Part shown: one piece after another, positions 19,483 through 29,182 of the stretch
Layout: each line of letters starts with the position of its first letter
Numbering within the stretch: the first letter of the stretch is position 1
From: LMUY01 sp964235495
GTDB lineage: Bacteria > Pseudomonadota > Alphaproteobacteria > Acetobacterales > Acetobacteraceae
NCBI GenBank assembly: GCA_964235495.1
Contig: CAXSAX010000005.1
Coordinates: 52,535 to 116,534, forward strand
Length of the DNA: 64,000 bases
Direction of reading: 5' to 3'
Program-made: the position numbers and the translations under genes
Notes under the pieces: generated by a model
The model's database searches: none
What the model saw: only the letters and a program-made list of their open reading frames with translations
Told to the model about the DNA's origin: nothing

Positions 19483-19872
19483 ATGGACATCAACCGACCC
19501 GAGATTCTGGCCGAGGTGCAGGCCGCTTTCGCCCGCTACGAGGCAGCGCTGGTGGCCAACGACACCGCCGTGCTGGACGAGCTGTTCTGGGACGACGGCC
19601 GCACTATCCGCTACGGCGTGGCCGAGAACCTGTACGGCATGGAGGCCATCCGCGGCTACCGGGCCGGCCAGGCCGCCACCGGGCTGGCGCGGCAGCTGGA
19701 AGGCACGGTGATCACCACCTACGGCGACGGCTTCGCCACCGCGTCCACCTTGTTCCATCGCACGCCCGGCCGCATCGGGCGGCAGATGCAGAGCTGGGTG
19801 CGGCTGCCGCAGGGCTGGCGGGTGGTGGCGGCCCATGTCAGCGTGATCGAGGCGCCGCCGGGGCCGCCGTGA
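19483..19872 (+). CDS. AtzH/HpxZ-like (DUF3225) NTF2-fold protein
   Basis: 129 residues with the NTF2-like pattern of the DUF3225 family: FARYEAALVANDTAVLDELFWDD, RYGVAENLYG and RGYRAGQA. Relatives include HpxZ (oxalurate catabolism) and AtzH (an enzyme of the cyanuric acid pathway), usually beside amidases and purine or ureide transporters. Here it follows the ABC permease by 16 bp with GGAGGAGG before the ATG, so it is part of that operon. No amidase is present nearby, so the exact reaction is open. Confidence 0.8.
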   Translation: MDINRPEILAEVQAAFARYEAALVANDTAVLDELFWDDGRTIRYGVAENLYGMEAIRGYRAGQAATGLARQLEGTVITTYGDGFATASTLFHRTPGRIGRQMQSWVRLPQGWRVVAAHVSVIEAPPGPP

Positions 19873-19878
19873 GGCCCG

Positions 19879-20262
19879 TCAGTTTGCCGGCTGCAACGCG
19901 ATGGGGGGCGGGGCCGCGTCGTAGGTGAAGTCGGATTGCTTCACCGCATCCTCGACCACCGCCGCCGCGCCGCCGGCGAGCAGCCGGCCGAAGCCCACGC
20001 CTTTGTATTGCGCCGCGACCGAGCCGGTCGCGGTCTGCCACCCGGCCTTGCGGCAGGTGATCGTGAGGCTGGCCTCGCTGGGTTGCACGGTCACCTCACC
20101 AGGCGTCGGGTCAACGGCGCCGACCACCGCCGCGCCCTGCTGCACCGTGCAGCGGGCGCCCGCCGGGTCGCTGCGCACCGTGATCTGCTGCGGGCCTGGT
20201 TGGTCAGGTGAGCTGCACCCGGCGACGGCGCAGGCGAGCAGCAGGGGCCAGAAACTCTTCAT
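19879..20262 (-). CDS. Small lipoprotein, PEGA-like
   Basis: 127 residues. The lipobox VAGC at residues 13-16 marks a lipoprotein. ITVRSDPAGARCTVQ, then TPGEVTVQPSEASLTITCRKAGWQ, resembles a PEGA-type surface domain. A short Gly/Ala-rich hydrophobic stretch (LLAGGAAAVVEDAV) follows. It converges on the AtzH-like gene with 6 bp between stops. The function is unknown. Confidence 0.75.
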   Translation of the reverse strand: MKSFWPLLLACAVAGCSSPDQPGPQQITVRSDPAGARCTVQQGAAVVGAVDPTPGEVTVQPSEASLTITCRKAGWQTATGSVAAQYKGVGFGRLLAGGAAAVVEDAVKQSDFTYDAAPPPIALQPAN

Positions 20263-20483
20263 GCGGCCTCATAGGGATGGCGGTGGGAGCCGGGCCAGAG
20301 TGGTCCGCTTGGACGGCTGAGTCACTGGCCGAGCCGCCCACTGCGAGGCCGCCATGCCGGCAGGGTCACGGACCCGGTCGCCTGGTCGGCTGCCTGCGTC
20401 ACCCGCGATCGCCGTGGGCTCCTTGCTCCTTGCAGCGGCGTCCTGCGCTACCCGTCGGCCGCAAACCGTTGTAGGCCATCGCG

Positions 20484-20732
20484 ATGACCGATGTGCCGCC
20501 TGATCGCCTGTCCACCAACCCGGCCAGCCCGCACCACGACGCCGCTGCGCTCGAACGCGGCGTCGGCATCCGCCTGAACGGCGTGGAGAAGACCACCGTC
20601 GAGGAATACTGCGTCAGCGAGGGCTGGGTCCGCGTGTCAGTCGGCAAGACGCTCGACCGCCGCGGGAACCCGCTCACCATGAAGCTGAGCGGGACGGTGG
20701 AGCCGTACTATCGCGACGTAACGCCGACCTGA
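20484..20732 (+). CDS. DUF3297 family protein
   Basis: 82 residues, compact and without signal peptide. It matches the small proteobacterial DUF3297 family (RLSTNPASPHHDAAALERGVGIRLNG at the start; YCVSEGWVRV and TLDRRGNPLTMKL later). The function is unknown; such proteins are sometimes mislabelled glutathione peroxidase. The 221 bp upstream hold no other gene and should include its promoter. Confidence 0.8.
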   Translation: MTDVPPDRLSTNPASPHHDAAALERGVGIRLNGVEKTTVEEYCVSEGWVRVSVGKTLDRRGNPLTMKLSGTVEPYYRDVTPT

Positions 20733-20774
20733 CGCTGCTGCAAGGCCCCAAGCCCTCGCAGACCCACCGCTATT

Positions 20775-20795
20775 GTCACTGAAAGTAAAGGTGAC
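20775..20795. promoter_or_regulatory. Inverted repeat upstream of the Gly/Tyr-rich secreted protein
   Basis: GTCAC-N11-GTGAC, 53 bases before the start of the next gene, in a short AT-rich stretch. It could be an operator or a hairpin in the leader. Symmetry is seen; function is inferred. Confidence 0.3.
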
Positions 20796-20847
20796 TTGCT
20801 GCCGGGTTATCGCCGAACCAACTCCCGTTCGGAAAGAGGTGGAACCC

Positions 20848-21141
20848 ATGGCGAAGATCGCACGGCTTCTTGGTATGGCTGGCTTGGTCCTGGCTCTCGG
20901 CAGCGTGCCGGCGCTCGCGCAGCGCGGCGGCTACGGCGGATTTAGGGGCTATGGCGGTTTTTACGGTCGCGGCTTTGGCGGCTACGGCTTCCGTGGCTTT
21001 GGCTACGGTTACGGCCCGGGTTTCTATGGCCACGGTTTCTATGGCCGGGGCTTCTACGGCCCCCGCTTCGCCTATGGATTCCCCTATGGCGGCTTTCCTG
21101 GCGGAGCGCCGTTCTTCTACGGCTACCCACGCTACTACTGA
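20848..21141 (+). CDS. Secreted Gly/Tyr/Phe-rich small protein
   Basis: 97 residues. ATG 20848 follows GAGGTGG and gives a clear signal peptide, MAKIARLLGMAGLVLALGSV then PALAQ. The mature part is almost entirely Gly, Tyr, Phe, Arg and Pro in repeats such as GYGGF, GRGF and FYGRGF. Low-complexity aromatic/glycine exports of this kind are common in Acetobacteraceae and have no established function; a structural or surface role is possible. An upstream in-frame start at 20773 is rejected because it lacks a ribosome site and would bury the signal peptide. Confidence 0.75.
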   Translation: MAKIARLLGMAGLVLALGSVPALAQRGGYGGFRGYGGFYGRGFGGYGFRGFGYGYGPGFYGHGFYGRGFYGPRFAYGFPYGGFPGGAPFFYGYPRYY

Positions 21142-21218
21142 CCCCCGCGCCACCACCGACCGCAGTGACGCGCTGCGCCCTCCGGTATAGCTTCGCCCGG
21201 CCATAACAGGAGGCGGCG

Positions 21219-22442
21219 GTGGACATGAAGATCGCGACGAGGCCGGAGCAAGTCGGCCTATCCTCCGAGCGCCTGGCGCGCATCGCGGGCTGGGCGCAGC
21301 GCCTGGTGGAGGATGGCAAGCTGGCCGGGATCACCACCGCGGTCATCCGGCATGGCCAGCTTGCCCACCTGCACAGCTGCGGCCTGGCGGACCGGGCTGC
21401 GGGCGCAGCGATGACGCCGGACACGATGGTGCGCATCTATTCCATGACCAAGCCGCTCACCAGCCTGGCCGTCCTGATGCTCTACGAGCAGGGCCTGTTC
21501 CAGTTGGATGACCCGGTCAGCCGCTTCCTGCCCGCCTTCACCGCCATGCGCGTGGTGTCCGGCGGCCAGCGCGGCAAGCTCGAAACCGTGCCCGCCCTGC
21601 GCGGCATCACCGTGCGCGACCTGCTGACCCACACCTCCGGCCTCACCTACGGCTTCTTGCAGTCCACCCTGGTGGACGAGGCGTATCGCGAGCAGGGCAT
21701 CGATTTCCAGACCGCCGAGTGCAGCCTGGGCGAGCTGGTGGAGCGGGCCGCCGCGCTGCCCCTGCTGGCGCAGCCGGGGGCGGAGTGGAATTACAGCATC
21801 GCCACCGACGTGCTGGGCCATTTGGTGGCCGTCCTGTCCGGCGAGCCGTTCGACGAGTTCCTGCGGCGCCGGGTCATCGAGCCGCTCGGCATGGTCGATA
21901 CCGGATTCCACGTGCCGGCGCAGAAGCACGCCCGGTTCGCCGCCAATTACGGCCGCGGCAAGGATGGCGGCCTGACGCTGCTGGACGACCCGGCCACCAG
22001 CCGCTTCCTCGCCCCGCCCGCGATCTGCTCCGGCGGCGGCGGCCTGGTCTCCACCGCCGGGGACTACCTGCGCTTCTGCCAGTTCATGCTGAACCGCGGC
22101 GAGCTGGACGGCATCCGGCTGCTCGGCCGCAAGACGGTGGCGCTGATGACGGCCAACCACCTGGGCGGCGACATGGCAGCCATGGGCATGCCGCGGTTCA
22201 GCGAGAGCAGCTATGAGGGCATCGGCTTCGGCCTCGGCTTCTCCGTCATGCTCGACCCGGCGCGGGCGCAGATCGTCGGCACGCCGGGCGAATATGCCTG
22301 GGGCGGGGCGGCGAGCACGGCCTTCTGGGTGGACCCGGCGGAGGACATGGCCGTCGTGCTGCTGACCCAGCTCATGCCGTCCACGGCCTACCCGATCCGC
22401 CGCGAGCTGCGCGTGCTGGCGTACGCGGCGATCACCGACTGA
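21219..22442 (+). CDS. Serine hydrolase, class C beta-lactamase-like / EstB-type esterase
   Basis: 407 residues. The SxxK motif is SMTK (about residue 75), holding the nucleophilic Ser and Lys. YSIATD near residue 190 supplies the YxN-like Tyr, and WGGAAST near 365 replaces the KTG box. Members are esterases, peptidases or true beta-lactamases. No signal peptide is seen, which favours an intracellular esterase. The GTG start at 21219 is six bases after AGGAGG. The 3' end overlaps the convergent HpnI-like gene by 11 bp. Confidence 0.9.
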   Translation: MDMKIATRPEQVGLSSERLARIAGWAQRLVEDGKLAGITTAVIRHGQLAHLHSCGLADRAAGAAMTPDTMVRIYSMTKPLTSLAVLMLYEQGLFQLDDPVSRFLPAFTAMRVVSGGQRGKLETVPALRGITVRDLLTHTSGLTYGFLQSTLVDEAYREQGIDFQTAECSLGELVERAAALPLLAQPGAEWNYSIATDVLGHLVAVLSGEPFDEFLRRRVIEPLGMVDTGFHVPAQKHARFAANYGRGKDGGLTLLDDPATSRFLAPPAICSGGGGLVSTAGDYLRFCQFMLNRGELDGIRLLGRKTVALMTANHLGGDMAAMGMPRFSESSYEGIGFGLGFSVMLDPARAQIVGTPGEYAWGGAASTAFWVDPAEDMAVVLLTQLMPSTAYPIRRELRVLAYAAITD

Positions 22443-23712
22443 GCATCCGCCTCTCCGCCGCCAACGTCACCCCCGGCAGCATCTCCGCGCCCGACGACGC
22501 CGCGCCCTCGCCGCTCAGCGCGTCGGCATGGCGGCGGGCGGCTTCGCGGGTCGGCGGCGGCGCGCCGATCTGCATGGCGTGGCCGCGCCAAGTGATGTTG
22601 CGGCTGCGGTAGCTCGCGGCCATCACCGCGACCGACATCGCCTCCCGCAGCGGCATAATCCAGGGTCGGGCGTGCAGGATCTGCCCGTAGCCGCCCGGCC
22701 GCGCCATCGGCAGCAGGGCGCGGTCGATCATCCCCGCCGCGGCGCTGCGGGCTGCCCAGGCGCCGGCGCACAGCAGCAGGCTCCAGCCGGCTCCGGCCGA
22801 GAGCAGCGCCGCGGCCAGGCCCCAGGCTATCGGGTATTGCAGGGCCGACGCCGCGAAACCCGCAGGGGCGAGCGAGCGGATGGTGCGGGCCCAGCGCAGC
22901 TCGTGCTGGAACCCGGCCATCAGCGTCGCATCCGACACGGTGGTGGCCGGCAGCGTGTTGGCCAGCCGCACGTCCAGCCCTTGGGCGCAGACCAGCCGGC
23001 CGAGCGCCGCGTCGTCCGCCACGTGGTTGACCAGGGCGCGCAGGCCGCCCACCCGCTCCAGCGTCCGCCGCCGCAGCGCCATGGTGACGCCGAGGCAATC
23101 CTGCCGGCCGAGCGCGCGCGCCATCAGCGCCCCCGGCAGGAAGGTGTAGGTGATCTGGCTGGCGCCCAGCCGCTCCGGCAGCCGCCACGCCGCCGCCCAG
23201 CCGATGCACAGCGTGGTGACCAGCCCGGCCCCGGGCTGCGCCAGCTCAGCCACCACGCGGTCCAGGTAGTCGGGCGTCACATGCAGGTCGCTGTCGGCGA
23301 TCACCAGCAGGTCGTGCCGAGCGGCGGGCAGCATGTTGATGAGGTTGGACACCTTGCGGTTGCAGCCGTGCTGCGCCGGGTCGATCACCACGGCGATGTC
23401 CGCGCGCGGGAACTCAGCGCGCAGCTCGGCCACCACGGCCAGCGCCGGGTCGGAGGCGTGGGCGACGCCGAACACGAGCTGGAACTCCGGGTAGTCCTGC
23501 GCGCAGAACGAGGCGAGCGCCTGGCGCAGCATCGGCTCCCCCCCGTGCAGCGGCTTGAGCACCGTGACCGGCGCGCGGCGGGCCGCCAGGGTGCGGGGAC
23601 GGCTGGCGAACCGGCGCACGACGGCCACGCCGGCCATCGCCTGGAGAACCCCGAACGCGGCGGCCAGCCCGGCCAGCCCGGCCAGGATGTGCATGAAGAC
23701 CGATGGGCTCAT
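22432..23712 (-). CDS. hpnI: HpnI-like / ceramide glucosyltransferase-type GT21 glycosyltransferase
   Basis: About 426 residues. An N-terminal membrane segment follows MSPSVFMHILAGLAG. The GT domain has KPLHGGEPMLRQALASFCAQDYP, a DSD metal motif (ADSDLHV) and the HELRW form of the (Q/R)xxRW box. C-terminal hydrophobic segments complete the GT21 layout. HpnI adds N-acetylglucosamine to bacteriohopanetetrol; close relatives glucosylate ceramide. No other hpn or ceramide gene is near, so the acceptor is uncertain. The open frame extends far upstream over the next gene, but the start is ATG 23712. Confidence 0.82.
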   Translation of the reverse strand: MSPSVFMHILAGLAGLAAAFGVLQAMAGVAVVRRFASRPRTLAARRAPVTVLKPLHGGEPMLRQALASFCAQDYPEFQLVFGVAHASDPALAVVAELRAEFPRADIAVVIDPAQHGCNRKVSNLINMLPAARHDLLVIADSDLHVTPDYLDRVVAELAQPGAGLVTTLCIGWAAAWRLPERLGASQITYTFLPGALMARALGRQDCLGVTMALRRRTLERVGGLRALVNHVADDAALGRLVCAQGLDVRLANTLPATTVSDATLMAGFQHELRWARTIRSLAPAGFAASALQYPIAWGLAAALLSAGAGWSLLLCAGAWAARSAAAGMIDRALLPMARPGGYGQILHARPWIMPLREAMSVAVMAASYRSRNITWRGHAMQIGAPPPTREAARRHADALSGEGAASSGAEMLPGVTLAAERRMLSR

Positions 23713-23856
23713 CTGATGGAAGTTCCCCCTCGCTGCCTGCGAATCAGGTTGCCGGCGGAATGACATCGCATGACCGCGGCCAGGTGGGTAGCCTGCCACG
23801 TTGACGCCGCGCTGCGCCGTCCGCATTGGTGAAAGCTGACAACCACCGGCGGCTCC

Positions 23857-25512
23857 ATGCGACTCCCTCTTGCCTTCGCCCTCCTGCTTGCCGCCGGCGC
23901 GGCCCATGCCGACCCGGCGCATGACAGCCTGACCATCGGCATCGCGCAGTTCCCGGCCTCTTTGCAGCCCGACATCGACCCGCAGGTGGTCCGCACCTAC
24001 GTGATGGCCTTCGTCATGCGCCAGGTCACCGCGTTCGACCCTGAGTGGCACAATTCCTGCCTGCTGTGCACCGAGCTGCCGTCGCTGGAAAACGGCCTGG
24101 CCCGGATCGAGGACCGCCCGGATGGCGGCAAAGGCATGGCGGTGACCATCAAGCTCAAGCCCGGCCTGCAATGGGGCGACGGCCAGCCGGTGACGGCGCG
24201 CGACATCGCCTTCACTTGGAAGCTGGGCAGCGACCCCAACAGCGGCTTCTCCAACACCAACCCCTGGAACCGCGCCAGCAGCGTCGATGTGGTGGACGAC
24301 CAGACCGCCGTGCTGCACTTGGACCGGGTGCGCGCCGACTTCGCCCAGTGGGACCAGATTCTGCCCGAGCACGTCGAGGGCGCGGTCGTCGCGAAGGATT
24401 CCAGCCCCGGCGCCTACATCAACGGCACCAACTACAACCGCGCCCCGGTCAACCCGGGGCTGTACGACGGCCCCTACCTGATCACGGCCTATGACAGCGG
24501 CAACCAGATCGTGCTGGAGCCGAACCCGCATTGGAGCGGCACGAAGCCCGGCTTCAAGCGCATCGTCCTGCGCCACATCGAGAACACCGCGGCGTTGCAG
24601 GCCAACCTGCTCTCCGGCGACGTGGACATGGTGGCCGGCGAGGGCATCGGCCTCACCATCGACCAGGCGCTGGCGTTGCAGAAGGCCCACCCGGACCAGT
24701 TCCACTACCAGTTCAAGCCGAGCCTGACCTACGAGCACATCGACCTGAAGCGGGAGAACCCGCTGCTGGCCGACGTGCGGGTGCGGCGCGCGCTGCTGAT
24801 GGCGCTGGACCGCCAGACCATGGTGGACCGGCTGTTCGGCGGCGCGCAGCCGGTGGCCGCCACCTGGGTCAACCCGCTCAGCCCCGGCTACGACCCGGCC
24901 GTGCCCGTGGTGAAATACGACCCGGCGGGCGCCAAGGCGCTGCTGGCGGAGGCGGGCTGGACCCCGGGCGCCGACGGCGTGTGCCGCAACGCGGCCGGCG
25001 AACGGCTGCAGTTCGAGCTGGGCACCACCGCCGGCAACCGGCTGCGCGAGCTGCAGGAGCAGGTGCTGCAATCCAATTTCAAGAACGCCTGCGTGGCGAT
25101 CACGATCAAGAACGAGCCGGCCCGCACCCTGTTCGGCGACACGCTGAAGCACCGCAGCTACACGGGAATGGAAATGTATGCCTGGAGCAGCAACGTGACC
25201 GAGACGCCGCTCCGTACCCTGGGCACCGACCAAATCCCGGTTGCGGCCAACAACTACGGCGGCGCGAACTACGCCGGCTTCAGCGACCCTGCGATGGACG
25301 CGGACATCCTGGCCGCCGAGGGCGAGCTGGACCCGGCAAAGCAGAAGGCGCTCTGGGCCGACATGCAGCGCATCTACGCCGCCCAGGCGCCGGTGCTGCC
25401 GCTGTTCTTCCGCGCCGACCCACACGTGACGCCGCCCTGGCTGCGCGGCTACGTGCCGACCGGGCAGGGCGACCCGAGCAGCACCTGGGCCGAAGAGTGG
25501 CGCCCGGCATGA
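23857..25512 (+). CDS. Peptide-type ABC transporter substrate-binding protein, copy 1 (SBP family 5)
   Basis: 551 residues with a signal peptide (AHA about residue 18). SBP_bac_5 features include VTIKLKPGLQWGDGQPVTARDIAFTWK and DVRVRRALLMALDRQ. A CLLCTELP stretch near residue 66 is shared with the next gene. The protein is clearly paralogous to its neighbour over its full length. The divergent upstream gene is hpnI-like, so the 144-bp gap should hold its promoter. No permease gene accompanies it. Confidence 0.93.
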   Translation: MRLPLAFALLLAAGAAHADPAHDSLTIGIAQFPASLQPDIDPQVVRTYVMAFVMRQVTAFDPEWHNSCLLCTELPSLENGLARIEDRPDGGKGMAVTIKLKPGLQWGDGQPVTARDIAFTWKLGSDPNSGFSNTNPWNRASSVDVVDDQTAVLHLDRVRADFAQWDQILPEHVEGAVVAKDSSPGAYINGTNYNRAPVNPGLYDGPYLITAYDSGNQIVLEPNPHWSGTKPGFKRIVLRHIENTAALQANLLSGDVDMVAGEGIGLTIDQALALQKAHPDQFHYQFKPSLTYEHIDLKRENPLLADVRVRRALLMALDRQTMVDRLFGGAQPVAATWVNPLSPGYDPAVPVVKYDPAGAKALLAEAGWTPGADGVCRNAAGERLQFELGTTAGNRLRELQEQVLQSNFKNACVAITIKNEPARTLFGDTLKHRSYTGMEMYAWSSNVTETPLRTLGTDQIPVAANNYGGANYAGFSDPAMDADILAAEGELDPAKQKALWADMQRIYAAQAPVLPLFFRADPHVTPPWLRGYVPTGQGDPSSTWAEEWRPA

Positions 25513-27146
25513 TCCGCACCGCACTGGTCTGGCTGGCGCTGTGCAGCCTGGCTGCCGCCGCGCCGCACCACACCCTTACCATCGGCGTCTCGTCCTTCCC
25601 GTCCACGCTGAATCCGCAGATCGATGCCGACGTCATCAAGTTCTACGACCTGGGCTTCGCCGACCGCCCGGTGACGGCGTGGGACGCGGACCGACACCTG
25701 CAATGCCTGCTGTGCACGGAGCTTCCCACCATCGCCAACGGAGGCGCCAAGCTGGAAGGTGACGGCATGGCGGTGACGGTGCGGTTCAAACCGGGGCTGA
25801 CCTGGGCGGATGGCGCACCGCTGGGCGCCGAGGACCTCGCCTTCACCGCCCGGGTCGGCCGCGACCCGAACAGCGGCTTCACCAACACCAAGACCTGGTC
25901 GCGGGTGAGCCGGGTCGATGTGCTGGACCCGCAGACGGCGGTGATGCACCTGAGCGAGCCGTTTTACCAATATGACGAGATCGCCGAACTGCTGCCCGCC
26001 CACTTGGAGCAGCCTGTATACGAGGCTAACCCCAAGCCGGGCGACTACATCCAGCACAGCCTCTACAACCGGGACCCGACCAACCCTGGGCTGTACAACG
26101 GGCCGTACCGCATCACGGCCGACGACGTGGGCAGCCAGCTCGTGCTGGACCGCAACGAGCATTGGACGGGCGCGCGACCATATTTCGACCGCATCATCAT
26201 CAAGACCATCGGCAACACGGCCGCGTTGCAGGCCAACCTGCTGTCCGGCGACGTGGACATGGTGCCTGGCGAGGGAATAGGCCTGACGCTCGACCAGGTG
26301 ATCACGATGCAGCGGCAGTACCCGGCGCGGTTCACCTACGCCTACAAGCCGAACCTCAACTACACGCATCTTGACGTGCAACTGGATGACCCGGCGCTGG
26401 CGGACGTGCGGGTGCGCCGCGCTCTGCTGATGGCCATCGACCGGCAAGGCATCGTTGACAAGCTGATGGGCGGGCGTGTTCCCGTCGCCAACAGCTTCAT
26501 CAGCCCGATCGACCCGGACTACGCCGCCGATGTTCCGACTTACCCCTATGACCCCGCCCGTGCCGCCGCGCTGCTGACGGAGGCGGGATGGGTCCCCGGC
26601 CCGGACGGCATACGCCGCAACCCTGGCGGACAGCGCCTCAACGTCGAGTTCACCACCACGGTGGGCGTGCGCTTCCGGGAGTTGCAGCAGCAGGTGATCC
26701 AGAGCGAGTGGCGCAGCATCGGCGTGGAGTCGGAGATCAAGAACGAGCCGCCGCGCACCCTGTTCGGCGAGACGCTGAAGCACCGCAGCTTCCCGGGCGT
26801 CGTGATGTTCTCCTGGAGCAGCCCCATCGAGAGCACGCCGCGGCAAATCCTGTCCAGCGGCCAGGTTCCGACGGCGGCCAACGACTGGGGCGGCACCAAC
26901 TACACGGATTTCCGCAACCCGCAGATGGACGCCGACATCGACAGGATGGAGCGCGAGCTGGACCCGGCCAAGCGCCTGCCGATCTGGGCCGACATGCAGC
27001 GCATCTACGCTGACCAGTTGCCTGCGCTGCCGCTCAACTTCGGCGCCGAGGCGCATGTGTGGCCGACTTGGCTGCACGGTGTGCAGCCGACCGGTCACGC
27101 GCAACCGAGCACCCTCTGGTCGGAGCATTGGCTTGCCGATGAGTGA
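25509..27146 (+). CDS. Peptide-type ABC transporter substrate-binding protein, copy 2 (SBP family 5)
   Basis: 545 residues. The ATG at 25509 overlaps the previous stop (ATGA) and opens a signal peptide. It aligns end to end with copy 1: TLTIGVSSFPSTL, CLLCTELP, ADVRVRRALLMAIDRQ, KNEPPRTLFGETLKHRS and LWADMQRIY-type ends. By eye well over half of positions agree, indicating tandem duplication. Divergence is enough to allow different ligands. The stop overlaps the start of the ATPase gene. Confidence 0.93.
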   Translation: MIRTALVWLALCSLAAAAPHHTLTIGVSSFPSTLNPQIDADVIKFYDLGFADRPVTAWDADRHLQCLLCTELPTIANGGAKLEGDGMAVTVRFKPGLTWADGAPLGAEDLAFTARVGRDPNSGFTNTKTWSRVSRVDVLDPQTAVMHLSEPFYQYDEIAELLPAHLEQPVYEANPKPGDYIQHSLYNRDPTNPGLYNGPYRITADDVGSQLVLDRNEHWTGARPYFDRIIIKTIGNTAALQANLLSGDVDMVPGEGIGLTLDQVITMQRQYPARFTYAYKPNLNYTHLDVQLDDPALADVRVRRALLMAIDRQGIVDKLMGGRVPVANSFISPIDPDYAADVPTYPYDPARAAALLTEAGWVPGPDGIRRNPGGQRLNVEFTTTVGVRFRELQQQVIQSEWRSIGVESEIKNEPPRTLFGETLKHRSFPGVVMFSWSSPIESTPRQILSSGQVPTAANDWGGTNYTDFRNPQMDADIDRMERELDPAKRLPIWADMQRIYADQLPALPLNFGAEAHVWPTWLHGVQPTGHAQPSTLWSEHWLADE

Positions 27147-28112
27147 GGCGGGGCGCAGCGACGTCCTCGCGGTGGACAACCTCTCCGTGAGCTTCCCCGC
27201 GCCCGGCGGGATGCGGCAGGTCGTGGCCGGCATCGGCTTCGGCGTGCCCGCCGGGCGGACGCTGGGCGTGGTGGGCGAGAGCGGATGCGGCAAGTCCATG
27301 ACGGCGCTGGCGGTGATGGGCCTGGTGCCGCCGCCGGGCGTCGTCGCCGGCTCGGTCCGGGTGGAAGGCCGCGAAATGCTCGGCCAGCCCCCCGCCGTGT
27401 GGCGGCACCTGCGCGGCGAGCGGGTGGCGATGGTGTTCCAGGAACCGATGACCGCGCTGAACCCGGTGATGACCGTGGGCCGCCAGATCGCCGAGGTGAT
27501 GGTGCTGCACCAGCAGCTCAGCTGGAGGCAGGCCGGCTCCCGCGCGGTCGAGACGCTGGCCGATGTCGGCATCACCTCGCCCAAGGAGCGCGCCGCGGCC
27601 TACCCGCACCAGCTCTCCGGCGGGATGCGGCAGCGCGCGATGATCGCCATGGCGCTCGCCTGCCGCCCCGCCCTGCTGATCGCCGACGAGCCGACCACCG
27701 CGCTCGACGTGACCATCCAGGCGCAAATCCTCGACCTGATGCTCGGCTTGCAGGACGAGATCGGCATGGCGATCCAGTTCATCAGCCACAACCTGGCCGT
27801 GGTCAGCGAGGTCGCGCACGAGATCATCGTCATGTACGCCGGCCGCGTGGTGGAGCGCGCCCCGGCCGAGGCGCTGTTCGCCGACCCGCTGCACCCCTAC
27901 ACGCTGGGCCTGATCGCCACCCTGCCGGACCCGGCGCACCGCGCGGCCGAGCTACCGGTGATCCCCGGCGGCGTGCCCAACCTGGACAGCGCCTTCCTCG
28001 GCTGCCGCTTCACCGACCGCTGCCCCCGCGGCGACGCGAGCTGCCGCCGTGCCGAACCGCCGCTGGAGCAGCTGGCGCCGGGTCACTGGGTCGCGTGCTT
28101 CAAGGCGCGGCA

Positions 28113-28116
<4 letters not shown>
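27139..28116 (+). CDS. Oligopeptide/dipeptide-type ABC transporter ATP-binding protein (DppD-like)
   Basis: About 325 residues. Walker A GESGCGKS (about residue 45), signature LSGGMRQRAMIAMALA and Walker B LLIADEPTTALD are all intact. The C-terminal oligopeptide/dipeptide extension has the Cys-rich pattern (GCRFTDRCPRGDASC) of a possible Fe-S site. ATG 27139 overlaps the end of the second SBP gene. Its partner ATPase follows directly, but no permeases are encoded in this operon. Confidence 0.94.
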
Positions 28117-29063
<947 letters not shown>

Positions 29064-29182
29064 GCGCTCTCCCACGCCACGCGACAAGCACGCCTCCGCC
29101 CCGAACCGACTTGGTCTATCCGCCGCCCTCGAATTTCTTTAAGGGCTCGCCGCAAGCTTCGGCTCGAATGAGGAGACGTCTG

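Noticed and set aside
20263..20483. Possible small gene between the lipoprotein and DUF3297
   Set aside because: The frames here lack a ribosome site and any recognisable pattern; likely promoter DNA.
22432..25524. 1030-residue minus-strand open frame
   Set aside because: Only the part from 23712 down is HpnI-like; the rest is the antisense of the SBP gene, open because of high GC.
25449..27584. 711-residue minus-strand frame opposite the second SBP gene
   Set aside because: Antisense shadow; the SBP has clear family motifs on the plus strand.
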